14,881 nucleotides of DNA, taken from contig JACMLI010000010.1 in the NCBI GenBank assembly GCA_014379705.1, forward strand, positions 1 to 14,881. Direction: 5' to 3'. The translations under genes and the position numbers were made by a program. Source of the stretch: Gemmatimonadaceae bacterium. Lineage in GTDB: Bacteria; Gemmatimonadota; Gemmatimonadetes; Gemmatimonadales; Gemmatimonadaceae. Shown in pieces: positions 1-5,719 of the stretch (position 1 is the first letter of the stretch; each line of letters opens with the position of its first letter). The notes under the pieces were generated by a model. It was given only the letters and a program-made list of their open reading frames with translations, did no database searches and was not told the origin of the DNA.

Positions 1-183
1 CTGAACAACAAGTACGGGCTGGACGGGCGGGACCCGTGCAGCTTTGCTGGCATCCAGTGGTGTTTCGGGAAGTTCGATCGCCCGTTCTACACGCGCCCCG
101 TGCTGGGAGTCATTCGCACGATGTCGCTCAAGCGAGCGCGGGAGAAGTGGGATGTCGATCGCTATGTCGCGCGGTGGTCGTGA
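1..183 (+). CDS. Class II CPD photolyase, C-terminal end (truncated by window edge)
   Basis: This is the last 60 residues of a deoxyribodipyrimidine photolyase, the flavoenzyme that uses light to split UV-induced cyclobutane pyrimidine dimers in DNA. Frame 1 is open from base 1 to the TGA at 181-183. The segments LDGRDP, FAGIQW, FDRPFY and RPVLGVIRTMS followed by KWDVDRYV match the C-terminal helical FAD-binding region of class II photolyases, where the usual pattern is LDGRDPNGY..., a tryptophan-containing stretch, R-x-V-F/L-G-x-I/V-R-x-M and a final KFDVxxYI. The N-terminal part lies outside the window, so the FAD and DNA-binding residues upstream cannot be checked. The next gene converges on it 75 bp away. 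Assignment to class II rather than class I is by recalled family motifs and is fairly firm. Confidence 0.88.
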   Translation: MNNKYGLDGRDPCSFAGIQWCFGKFDRPFYTRPVLGVIRTMSLKRAREKWDVDRYVARWS

Positions 184-191
184 CCGCGAGA

Positions 192-212
192 CACGCGCGA
201 CCGCAACGCGTG
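192..212 (+). terminator. Weak hairpin after the photolyase gene
   Basis: CACGCG at 192-197 and CGCGTG at 207-212 form a perfect 6-bp inverted repeat around a 9-nt loop, 9 nt after the photolyase stop and inside the convergent gap with the KGG gene. No T-run follows, so an intrinsic terminator is doubtful. In such GC-rich DNA a 6-bp dyad may also arise by chance. Confidence 0.2.
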
Positions 213-258
213 CGCCAGACGTACAGCGCTCGCGCCACGGCAGCTGTGCTACGCTGAA

Positions 259-627
259 CTACCGACGGAGATCGCCCTGGAGCGAACTCGTGTCGAGTGC
301 TGACGGTCGGTCCTGCTGGCCTTCGACCTCGCGGCCGGTAGCCACTCGCGACTCACGCTCGACGAAGCGGCGTCCATTGCCGCCCTCGGCACGCGCCATG
401 GCATTGGCGCGCCCACGCGCCTCGCCACCTTCGCGGCCAATGGCCGACATGTGTTCACGATCTCGGCTCACGATAACGCCACCCTTGCGGCCGGCGGCCC
501 GTGCTTCATCGCGTGACCACTCGTGCGCCGTCCCCTTGGCGTGAGCGGCACGTCCACCCTTGCTGGCGATTTCCTTCTGCCGTTCGGGGTCCATCGATGC
601 GAAACCTCGCTTGCTCTTTCCGGTCAT
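259..627 (-). CDS. KGG-repeat stress-type hydrophilic protein
   Basis: This is a 122-residue, very hydrophilic, Gly/Arg/Lys-rich protein of the KGG (YciG/GsiB-like) family, small proteins often linked to general stress or desiccation. The family motifs are visible as SMDPERQKEIASKGGRAAHA (about 11-30), AGRKGG (45-50) and IGREGGEARG (63-72): three KGG or GG repeats spaced by about 20 residues. The C-terminal 50 residues are arginine- and glutamate-rich with no recognised domain. I chose the ATG at 625-627 rather than the much longer open frame because the homologous block starts there and a textbook GGAGGAG Shine-Dalgarno sequence (635-641) lies 7 nt upstream; the upstream extension reads as low-complexity noise. 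There is no signal peptide or membrane segment, so it is presumably cytoplasmic. It probably stands alone, converging on the photolyase. Its exact molecular role is unknown. Confidence 0.85.
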   Translation of the reverse strand: MTGKSKRGFASMDPERQKEIASKGGRAAHAKGTAHEWSRDEARAAGRKGGVIVSRDREHMSAIGREGGEARGRANAMARAEGGNGRRFVERESRVATGREVEGQQDRPSALDTSSLQGDLRR

Positions 628-634
628 GACGTAA

Positions 635-641
635 CTCCTCC
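635..641 (-). promoter_or_regulatory. Strong ribosome binding site of the KGG gene
   Basis: GGAGGAG on the minus strand, 7 nt before the ATG at 627. It decides the start of the KGG gene against a frame that stays open to position 960. It is the only near-perfect Shine-Dalgarno site I see in the window; most other genes here have weak or no recognisable sites, which suggests high translation of the KGG protein. Confidence 0.8.
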
Positions 642-941
642 TGCAACGGATTTTAGACCTGGAAGGGTCGTTCCCACTGTGAATGCGCCTGCGTGTCGTA
701 CCGGGGGTGAGCGACGGCGGGGGGCCGGGGGGCCCAGGACTCGCCACCACCCGATCTTCCAGGCGATGCGGTCTCATCCGCGATACCGTCCTCGGTTTCC
801 CCTGCATGTAGTGCCACGCCGTGCGTCGTCTGACTACCCGCGTTCGCGGCGCGCGATCCCGTTCTGTCGTCGCAAACTGCTGCGAGAATGGAGCAGGCTC
901 AGCGATGTATGTCACAATGCGAAAAATCGAGCTATCGTCAA

Positions 942-957
942 TATCTCTCGCGAGATA
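942..957. promoter_or_regulatory. Perfect dyad upstream of rnz, possible operator
   Basis: TATCTC (942-947) and GAGATA (952-957) are exact inverted repeats around a 4-bp TCGC centre. The site lies 44 bp before the rnz start codon in the most AT-rich part of the gap, where a promoter would be expected. Its size and position suit a dimeric repressor. Its half-site GAGATA also occurs within the repeat before the SPFH gene (13771-13776). No regulator is encoded nearby that would explain it. Confidence 0.4.
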
Positions 958-1001
958 CAACCGAACTCAGCCGCAGCGCCCACCACTATATTCACGCCGC
1001 C

Positions 1002-1925
1002 ATGCCGCTGACGCTTCGCTTTCTCGGGACCTCCGCCTCTCGCCCTACGGTCGAGCGAAGCGTTCCGTCGCTCGCGCTCATCCGTGAGGGCGAGACACTC
1101 CTGTTCGACTGCGGCGAAGGAACTCAGCGGCAGATGATGCGCTACGGCATCTCTTTCGCCCTGGACGACGTCTTTTTCTCCCATTTCCACGTCGACCACT
1201 TTCTCGGCATCGTCGGGTTGCTGCGCACGCTGGCCCTGCAGGGGCGCACCGACGTGCTCCGTTGCTGGGGGCCGCGTGGCGCTGAACGGCTGCTGCGACG
1301 GTGTGAGACGTTAGGTGCCGACCGCCTGACCTTCCCGCTCGAGATCACCGAGCTGCAGCCCGGGGAGGAGGTGCGCCGGAAGGAGTACGCCATCCGCGCC
1401 GTGACGGCTGTGCACCGCGGGGGGCCGGCCTTGAGCTGGGCCCTCGTCGAGGACGAGCGCCGGGGGCGCTTCGACCCCGACCTCGCGCGTTCGTTAGGTA
1501 TCCCCGAGGGTCCCCTCTGGGGCCGCATTCACCGCGGCGAGCCGATCACGCTCGACGATGGGCGCGTGGTCGAGCCCGAACTCCTTGTCGGTCCCACCCG
1601 CCCCGGGCGCCGCATCGTCATCACGGGCGACACGCGACCCTGTGACGCCACCATCGAGGCGGCGCATAGGGCCGACCTGCTCGTGCACGAGGCCACCTTT
1701 GGAGACGAGGAGGCCGTGCGGGCCGTGGAGACCGGCCACTCCACGGCGCGTGAGGCGGCGGGCGTGGCGCGCGACGCCGAGGTGAAGCGCCTGGTACTCA
1801 CGCACCTCTCGGCGCGCTATACCAGGGATACGGCCGACCTCGAGCAGGAAGCACGCAGCGTCTTTGCCGCGACGACCATCGCCCGCGACGGGTACGAGGT
1901 CGACGTGCCTTACGAGACGATGTAG
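1002..1925 (+). CDS. rnz: Ribonuclease Z (tRNA 3' processing endonuclease)
   Basis: This is a 307-residue zinc-dependent metallo-beta-lactamase-fold nuclease that trims tRNA precursors at the 3' end. The fold's metal ligands are visible: HFHVDH at 61-66, H138 (in AVHRGGPALSW), D210 (in ITGDTRP) and H268 (in LTHLSARY). The N-terminal FLGTSASRPT (7-16) and FDCGEGTQRQ (35-44), the catalytic-site GHST (245-248) and the IPEGPLWGRI block (167-176) are all RNase Z signatures. Length is normal for the bacterial enzyme. I chose the ATG at 1002 because homology starts at MPLTLRFLG; the in-frame upstream extension has no family features. No clear Shine-Dalgarno precedes it. Its last 16 bases overlap the convergent small gene. 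Two leucines use the rare TTA codon, both within GTTAGG. Confidence 0.95.
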   Translation: MPLTLRFLGTSASRPTVERSVPSLALIREGETLLFDCGEGTQRQMMRYGISFALDDVFFSHFHVDHFLGIVGLLRTLALQGRTDVLRCWGPRGAERLLRRCETLGADRLTFPLEITELQPGEEVRRKEYAIRAVTAVHRGGPALSWALVEDERRGRFDPDLARSLGIPEGPLWGRIHRGEPITLDDGRVVEPELLVGPTRPGRRIVITGDTRPCDATIEAAHRADLLVHEATFGDEEAVRAVETGHSTAREAAGVARDAEVKRLVLTHLSARYTRDTADLEQEARSVFAATTIARDGYEVDVPYETM

Positions 1926-2188
1926 CTCGGCCGATCCGTGTTCACCGGCATGGAGCGCCGGAAGAGCTTCGCCAGCTCACCATCACCCAACGACGCGGCC
2001 AGCGTGGCCACACTCAGGTGCTCGCGGGGATCCTGCGCCACGCCGGAGCGCACGTTCATCCACGCGTACCGGTTGAGCCGCGCCGTCTCGCCGGTGGGAT
2101 GATGGAACATCACCATGGCTCCACTGTGCGAGGGCATGCGGACTTCCGCTCCCCACCAGGTACCGTCCGGCGCTCGAAATGGCTTCAT
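1910..2188 (-). CDS. Hypothetical protein, 92 aa
   Basis: I do not recognise the family. The 92-residue product is soluble-looking, without signal peptide or membrane segment, and starts with MKPFRAPDGTWWGAEVRMP; a Trp-Trp pair and a histidine pair (MFHHPTG) precede a helical C-terminal part containing LAASLGDGELAKLFRRS. I call it real because codon use resembles its neighbours, the composition looks like a folded domain, and it begins 15 nt after the DUF2203 stop on the same strand, which suggests a shared transcript. No Shine-Dalgarno is evident before the ATG at 2188. Its 3' end overlaps the last 16 bases of rnz in convergent orientation. The start could lie at an internal codon. No function can be proposed beyond possible partnership with DUF2203. 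Confidence 0.65.
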   Translation of the reverse strand: MKPFRAPDGTWWGAEVRMPSHSGAMVMFHHPTGETARLNRYAWMNVRSGVAQDPREHLSVATLAASLGDGELAKLFRRSMPVNTDRPSYIVS

Positions 2189-2203
2189 GTCGTGGACAAG
2201 GGT

Positions 2204-2620
2204 TCAGGCATTGCGAGGGGAGGCGAGCAGCGACTCTACGGGCTGCCGACCGGCAAAGCCGGACGCCGCGTCGTGCCAGTACTGCACCGTGGGCTCACCG
2301 AACTTCCAGCACCACAGCACCTGCTGCCCATCGATGTCCCCCGGGAAATCAACGAGCCCGAGTTCGAACCCCTTGAACTCCACTCCCAGGCTCGTGAGCT
2401 CGGCGAGGAATCCCTGGATCTCGCGCGCCAGCTCCTGCGCCCGGCGTTGCAAACTTTCGGCTTCAGCTGTCGGGCGGTCGGCACGACTCAGTGCGGTCGC
2501 CATCTCGAACGCCTCCACCGTCTGCTGCCAATTGCGGTAGTGGTCGAGAATATCGCGCACGATCCTGCTCACCAGCGGGAGCATCCGGTTCGCCATCTCG
2601 AGCGTGAAGCTGTGTGGCAT
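2204..2620 (-). CDS. DUF2203 domain protein
   Basis: This is a 138-residue protein matching the DUF2203 family of unknown function. Visible family features are the N-terminal FTLEMANRMLPLVSRIV (5-21), a long alpha-helical, probably coiled middle (about 20-78), and the conserved C-terminal block with LGVEFKGFELGLVDFP (78-93), WCWKFGEP (103-110) and the closing GFAGRQP (121-127). The ATG at 2618-2620 fits the family start; the open frame continues 21 codons further but those residues read through a heptamer repeat (2621-2641) and are not family-like. It lies 59 bp after the thioesterase gene and 15 bp before the 92-aa gene, all on the minus strand. Its invariant aromatic and acidic residues suggest a ligand-binding or interaction surface, but no activity is established. 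Confidence 0.85.
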   Translation of the reverse strand: MPHSFTLEMANRMLPLVSRIVRDILDHYRNWQQTVEAFEMATALSRADRPTAEAESLQRRAQELAREIQGFLAELTSLGVEFKGFELGLVDFPGDIDGQQVLWCWKFGEPTVQYWHDAASGFAGRQPVESLLASPRNA

Positions 2621-2641
2621 GGGTGAAGGGTGACGGGTGGG
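2621..2641. repeat. Degenerate heptamer tandem repeat before the DUF2203 gene
   Basis: Three 7-bp units, GGGTGAA, GGGTGAC and GGGTGGG, abut directly on the DUF2203 start codon. On the transcribed strand this is a pyrimidine-rich leader with no Shine-Dalgarno. The unit number may vary between strains. Confidence 0.55.
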
Positions 2642-2679
2642 GGGCACCAGAGTCAAGCGCCTGTCACCGGATCGCGACG

Positions 2680-3150
2680 TCAACGCGCATCGGCGAGGGA
2701 TTGCGCGCGACGCTTCGCCGCCTGGTCGTGCAGGTGTTGATCGTTCTCGGTCTCGAGGAGGAGCGGCGGCACTGGGGTCGGCTTCCCGTTTTCATCGAGG
2801 TGCACGAACGTGAGCCAGCACTCATTGGTGTGCCGCTTGGCTCCGGTGCTCACGTTCTCCGCAAACACGTCGGACACCACGGCGAGCGACGTCGTGCCGA
2901 CAAAGACCACGCGTGAGCGAACTTCCGCGAGTTCACCAACGCGGATGGGCTCCTTGAAGAGGATGCGGTCAATCGACAGCGTCGTCACCTGTCCGCCGCT
3001 GTGTCGCATCGCCGCGAGCGCGGCACAGCGATCGACCATGCTCATCACCACGCCGCCGAAGACTGATGGCTGCTTCAATCCGTTGGCGTGGTGCGGCATC
3101 ATGAGGTCGGCGACGATCGATTCGCTCTGGCGTGGCGTGCGGGCGTCCAT
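2680..3150 (-). CDS. Acyl-CoA thioesterase, hotdog fold (YciA/BFIT type)
   Basis: This 156-residue hotdog-fold protein should hydrolyse acyl-CoA to free fatty acid and CoA in the cytoplasm. Family features are SESIVADLMMPHHANGL (9-25), the central helix VFGGVVMSMVDRCAALAA (30-47) with the conserved Asp, and VTTLSIDRILFKEPIRVGE (55-73); NECWLTFV (113-120) fits the closing strand. The C-terminal tail is charged and rich in Gln and Ala. I prefer the ATG at 3148-3150 because the ESxxxxxLMMPxxAN block belongs to the family, and AGGA lies 4 nt upstream. That start overlaps the lipoprotein gene by 52 bases out of frame. A second ATG at 3100-3102 sits exactly on the lipoprotein stop (ATGA coupling) but would delete the conserved first strand. 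The substrate chain length is not predictable from the sequence. Confidence 0.87.
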   Translation of the reverse strand: MDARTPRQSESIVADLMMPHHANGLKQPSVFGGVVMSMVDRCAALAAMRHSGGQVTTLSIDRILFKEPIRVGELAEVRSRVVFVGTTSLAVVSDVFAENVSTGAKRHTNECWLTFVHLDENGKPTPVPPLLLETENDQHLHDQAAKRRAQSLADAR

Positions 3151-4319
3151 GCAGTCCTGGTAGCGGTGTTCGGAGGGAGATGACGGGAACCGCGGCGCAG
3201 CTGCGACGCAGGGTTGGTGAGGCCGCTGTACGAGTCCGCTTCGTCGAACGCCCGCGTGAGGGCGCGTCGCGTCGCGGCGAAAGACTCGCCGGTGCCTAAC
3301 CGGAACACGCGCTGCACTGGCAGGGCGACCGAGGCGGCGGGCCAGCTGCGCCCGTCGTGGCGAATCTCCAGCAACGCGCCCGTCCCGGTTGGATTGACCG
3401 TTGCGACGACGTCGTACGACGAGTCGGACCACGTGACCGTGGAGTTCGTCCCTCGCGTGGGAAAGGACACCGATGCGTCGCGCCACCACGCGCCTGGCTC
3501 GATGGGAATCTCGCCGAGTGGCAGCGAATATCCCCCGGCGCGGGGACCGCGCCCCGGCACGAGGAAGCTCACCACGGGGCCCTTGTCGCTGACGAGGAGC
3601 TGAAACGACGTCGAGTCGAAGTCGAAGCCCTCGATTGCCTGTCGCGCGCGCGTGGCGCGTTCGTCGCGGTTGCGGCGTACCGAGTCGAGCGCCGCGGAGA
3701 AACGGGCGCGGCCCTCGGCGTACACGCGACTCGCCTCCGCTGCCGATGCGAGCTGCGCGAGGCCAACGCGGGAGCCATCGCGCAGGTCCACGACACCGAG
3801 CTGCGTCACGTGCTGGTCACGCTCGCCGTGAATGTCGACATCGAGGTGGAACTCGTAGCTCAGGAACGGACCGATGACGTCGATCAGCTCCATGTCGGTC
3901 GTGGCGTGCACGAGCGGGTCGTCGGCGACGTCCTCGTCGGGACCGAGGGGCTCGTCGTCGGGGTGACGCGCGGACCAGGTCATGGCGATGCCGGCGATGG
4001 TCGTGTCGTACCGCACGAGGGTCGAATCGCCCGACTCCACGTCGCGGCGGTAGACCCGCTGGCCGACCATCAGGGCGTCGGAATAAGAGAGGTCCTCATC
4101 CACGACGTAGAGCTCGTGGAAGCGACCGTTGAGCAGGGCAAGCATGATCGGGGAGCGCCGTGTGGTCAGGCCGTCTCGGCCTGACTCCACCCAGAAGGTG
4201 GAGTCTCCCGCCACGACGAGGAACGAGGCCGCCGGTGTCGCTCCGGCCCTCCCATCGCACCCTGAGGTCAGCACGCACGCCAGCCCGGCGAGGGTGCGTC
4301 GAACGAACGACAGCTGCAT
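3099..4319 (-). CDS. Putative lipoprotein, DUF3298/RsiV-like
   Basis: This 406-residue exported protein starts with MQLSFVRRTLAGLACVLTSGC, a type II signal peptide with the lipid-attachment Cys at 21; the lipobox reads TSGC, with Thr at the usual Leu position, so it is imperfect. The mature part is acidic. A block with IGPFLSYEFHLDVDIHG and, after it, GVVDLRDGSRVGLAQL, followed further on by SFQLLVSDKGPVVSFLVPG...YSLPLGEIPI, resembles the DUF3298 domain of RsiV-like proteins, in which an S-x-x-x-Y segment, a G-x-x-x-x-L element and a closing barrel strand occur in this order. That assignment is by pattern and is tentative. The ATG at 4317-4319 is fixed by the signal peptide. The last 17 residues lie inside the thioesterase gene, and the final 35 or so are Arg/Ser/Thr-rich and unlike the rest, so an ancestral frameshift near 3200 is possible. 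Confidence 0.72.
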   Translation of the reverse strand: MQLSFVRRTLAGLACVLTSGCDGRAGATPAASFLVVAGDSTFWVESGRDGLTTRRSPIMLALLNGRFHELYVVDEDLSYSDALMVGQRVYRRDVESGDSTLVRYDTTIAGIAMTWSARHPDDEPLGPDEDVADDPLVHATTDMELIDVIGPFLSYEFHLDVDIHGERDQHVTQLGVVDLRDGSRVGLAQLASAAEASRVYAEGRARFSAALDSVRRNRDERATRARQAIEGFDFDSTSFQLLVSDKGPVVSFLVPGRGPRAGGYSLPLGEIPIEPGAWWRDASVSFPTRGTNSTVTWSDSSYDVVATVNPTGTGALLEIRHDGRSWPAASVALPVQRVFRLGTGESFAATRRALTRAFDEADSYSGLTNPASQLRRGSRHLPPNTATRTAWTPARHARANRSSPTS

Positions 4320-4337
4320 GCGGGAAAAGTAGCCGCG

Positions 4338-4391
4338 AACCCGCCCGGGTTGTGCCTCCCCTGACGCAGAACCGAGGCACCTCCCCGGTTC
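4338..4391 (-). promoter_or_regulatory. Structured leader or attenuator before the lipoprotein gene
   Basis: The 92-bp gap between the PLP-enzyme stop and the lipoprotein start holds three interlocking inverted repeats. GTGCCTC (4352-4358) pairs with GAGGCAC (4374-4380) around 15 nt, GAACCG (4369-4374) pairs with CGGTTC (4386-4391) around 11 nt, and AACCCG (4338-4343) faces CGGGTT (4346-4351) with 2 nt between. The first two share a base and enclose each other's arms, so they are mutually exclusive. They could act as a terminator for the upstream gene or as alternative leader folds; no long U-run follows. Confidence 0.3.
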
Positions 4392-4411
4392 GCAACCAAT
4401 CGGCGCCCCTG

Positions 4412-5626
4412 TCAGCGCGCCAGTTCCCTGACGCCGTTCACGAGCCGTGTGACTTCGTCTTCCGTTGTGTAGCATGCGCAGCCCGCGCGGACGACACCGT
4501 CCGATGCATGCCCCAATCGCTCGATGATGGTGGTCGCGTAGAAGTCGCCGTTCGATGCGAACACTCCGCAGTTGGCGAGCTCCAGGGCCACATCGTCCGA
4601 GGATTTGCCCTCCACGACGAACGAGACGGTCGGCGTCCGCTGGCCGCCGGGAGGAAGACCGAACACGCGGACCCGAGGGATTGAGGTGAGGCCCTCCCAC
4701 AACATCCCGAACAGCGTGTCACCCCGTCGGTGCAGCGCTTGCATTGAAGTGACAAGCCGCTCCCGGCGCGAAGCACCATCACCAAGGGAGGCCAGAAAGT
4801 CGATGGCGGCCCCCGTTCCAACGATGCCCTCGTGGTTCTGCGTCCCGGTCTCGATGCGCTCGGGTACCTCAGTGGGTGCGGGCTCGAGCTTGGGCACGTC
4901 GAGCGATGCAAAGACATCGCGACGCGCATACAGGACCCCGGCGTGTGGACCGTAGAACTTGTAGGAGGAGCAGGCGAGGAAGTCGCAATCCCACGCTTGT
5001 GCATCGACCACACCATGCGCGGCGTAGTGCACCGCGTCCACGAACAACAGGGCCCCGACGCCACGCGCGAGCTTCGCGGCACGAGGAATGTCGTTGATCG
5101 TCCCGAGGGCATTGGATGCCGCGCCGATGGCGAGCAGGCGCGTTTTCGAAGACACGAGGGATGCGAGATGGTCCCAATCCAGCACGCCCTGCTCTGGGAT
5201 CATGCGCGCGGTGCGCACCGTGATACCGCGTTCGCGTGCGAGCGCCTGCCACGGGGCGACGTTCGCGTGATGGTCGAGTTCCGTGACGACGACTTCATCG
5301 CCTGGTCCCCACGCCCGGCCGAGCGCACGCGCGAGGTGAAACGTGATCGTCGTCATGTTGTTGCCGAACGACACCTCGTGCGGCGTCACGTTCAGGAAAT
5401 CCGCCATGGCCTCACGCGCCTGCCACAGCATGGCATCCGTCTCGCGGCTCGTCGGATAGAGCCAGTGCGTGTTGGCGTTGTGGTTGAGCAGGTAGTCGCT
5501 CATCGCGTCAACGACCGGGGCGGGCACCTGCGTGCCCCCCGGCCCATCGAAGTACGCGACCGGCAGTCCGTTGTGCGCGCGGGCGAGCGCTGGAAACAGC
5601 GCGCGGATGTCAGCGAGGGATTTCAT
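4412..5626 (-). CDS. Cysteine desulfurase-like PLP enzyme (VC1184 subfamily)
   Basis: This 404-residue class V aminotransferase-fold enzyme uses pyridoxal phosphate. The PLP-binding lysine is K223 in SSYKFYGPHAG; the stacking His is in LDHHANVAPWQ (H119/H120) and the ring-nitrogen Asp is D197 in FVDAVHYAAHG. ETGTQNHEGI (259-268) and the SNGDFYA segment (358-364) are typical of the VC1184 branch (TIGR01976-like), not of IscS or SufS. That branch generally lacks the SufS mobile loop with RAGHHCAQP; here the matching C-terminal site reads RAGCACY (380-386), with two cysteines. It may release sulfur from cysteine or act on another amino acid; neither is shown. I use the ATG at 5624-5626, where MKSLADIRALFP matches the family N-terminus; the longer frame adds 18 non-homologous residues. 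AGGTG lies just upstream. Confidence 0.88.
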   Translation of the reverse strand: MKSLADIRALFPALARAHNGLPVAYFDGPGGTQVPAPVVDAMSDYLLNHNANTHWLYPTSRETDAMLWQAREAMADFLNVTPHEVSFGNNMTTITFHLARALGRAWGPGDEVVVTELDHHANVAPWQALARERGITVRTARMIPEQGVLDWDHLASLVSSKTRLLAIGAASNALGTINDIPRAAKLARGVGALLFVDAVHYAAHGVVDAQAWDCDFLACSSYKFYGPHAGVLYARRDVFASLDVPKLEPAPTEVPERIETGTQNHEGIVGTGAAIDFLASLGDGASRRERLVTSMQALHRRGDTLFGMLWEGLTSIPRVRVFGLPPGGQRTPTVSFVVEGKSSDDVALELANCGVFASNGDFYATTIIERLGHASDGVVRAGCACYTTEDEVTRLVNGVRELAR

Positions 5627-5635
5627 GGGCACCTG

Positions 5636-5653
5636 AGATGGCAGATGGCAGGG
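5636..5653. repeat. Short AGATGGC tandem repeat
   Basis: AGATGGC occurs twice in tandem (5636-5642, 5643-5649), followed by a partial AGGG unit. It sits 10 bp before the PLP-enzyme start codon and belongs with the two other 7-8-bp repeats near gene starts in this window. Confidence 0.45.
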
Positions 5654-5658
5654 TAGTC

Positions 5659-5677
5659 GCCGCGGCCAGGCCGCGGC
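5659..5677 (-). terminator. Very stable GC hairpin between two minus-strand genes
   Basis: GCCGCGGCC and GGCCGCGGC form a perfect 9-bp inverted repeat with a single central A, so the real stem is about 8 bp with a 3-nt loop. It lies 43 bp after the reductase stop. No T-run follows on the transcribed strand. Pausing, partial termination or an mRNA-processing barrier are all possible. Confidence 0.4.
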
Positions 5678-5698
5678 CACCGCATCGGTAGAACAGCG

Positions 5699-5719
5699 CG
5701 ACGCCGGTGTGGCGCGTCG
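5699..5719 (-). terminator. Hairpin directly after the reductase stop codon
   Basis: CGACGC (5699-5704) pairs with GCGTCG (5714-5719), immediately next to the TGA at 5720-5722, with 9 nt between. CGCC/GGCG is an alternative inner pairing. No U-run follows. With the hairpin at 5659-5677 it makes a tandem pair that may attenuate transcription into the PLP-enzyme gene. Confidence 0.35.

Larger units (their letters stand above)
628..1001. other. Divergent intergenic region, KGG gene / rnz
   Basis: This 374-bp gap has no convincing gene; the open frames crossing it on both strands have low-complexity Arg/Pro-rich translations. On the minus strand TAAAAT (650-655), 22 nt before the KGG start codon, is a possible -10 element, but no convincing -35 stands at the right distance. 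Positions 716-733 are a G-rich run with few other bases. The right end is more AT-rich (about 905-960) and contains the dyad listed separately, so the rnz promoter probably lies there. Confidence 0.5.

Noticed and set aside
259..960. Full 233-aa minus-strand reading frame instead of the 122-aa KGG protein
   Set aside because: The first 111 residues are Arg/Pro-rich noise, while a strong Shine-Dalgarno and the family block mark the ATG at 627.
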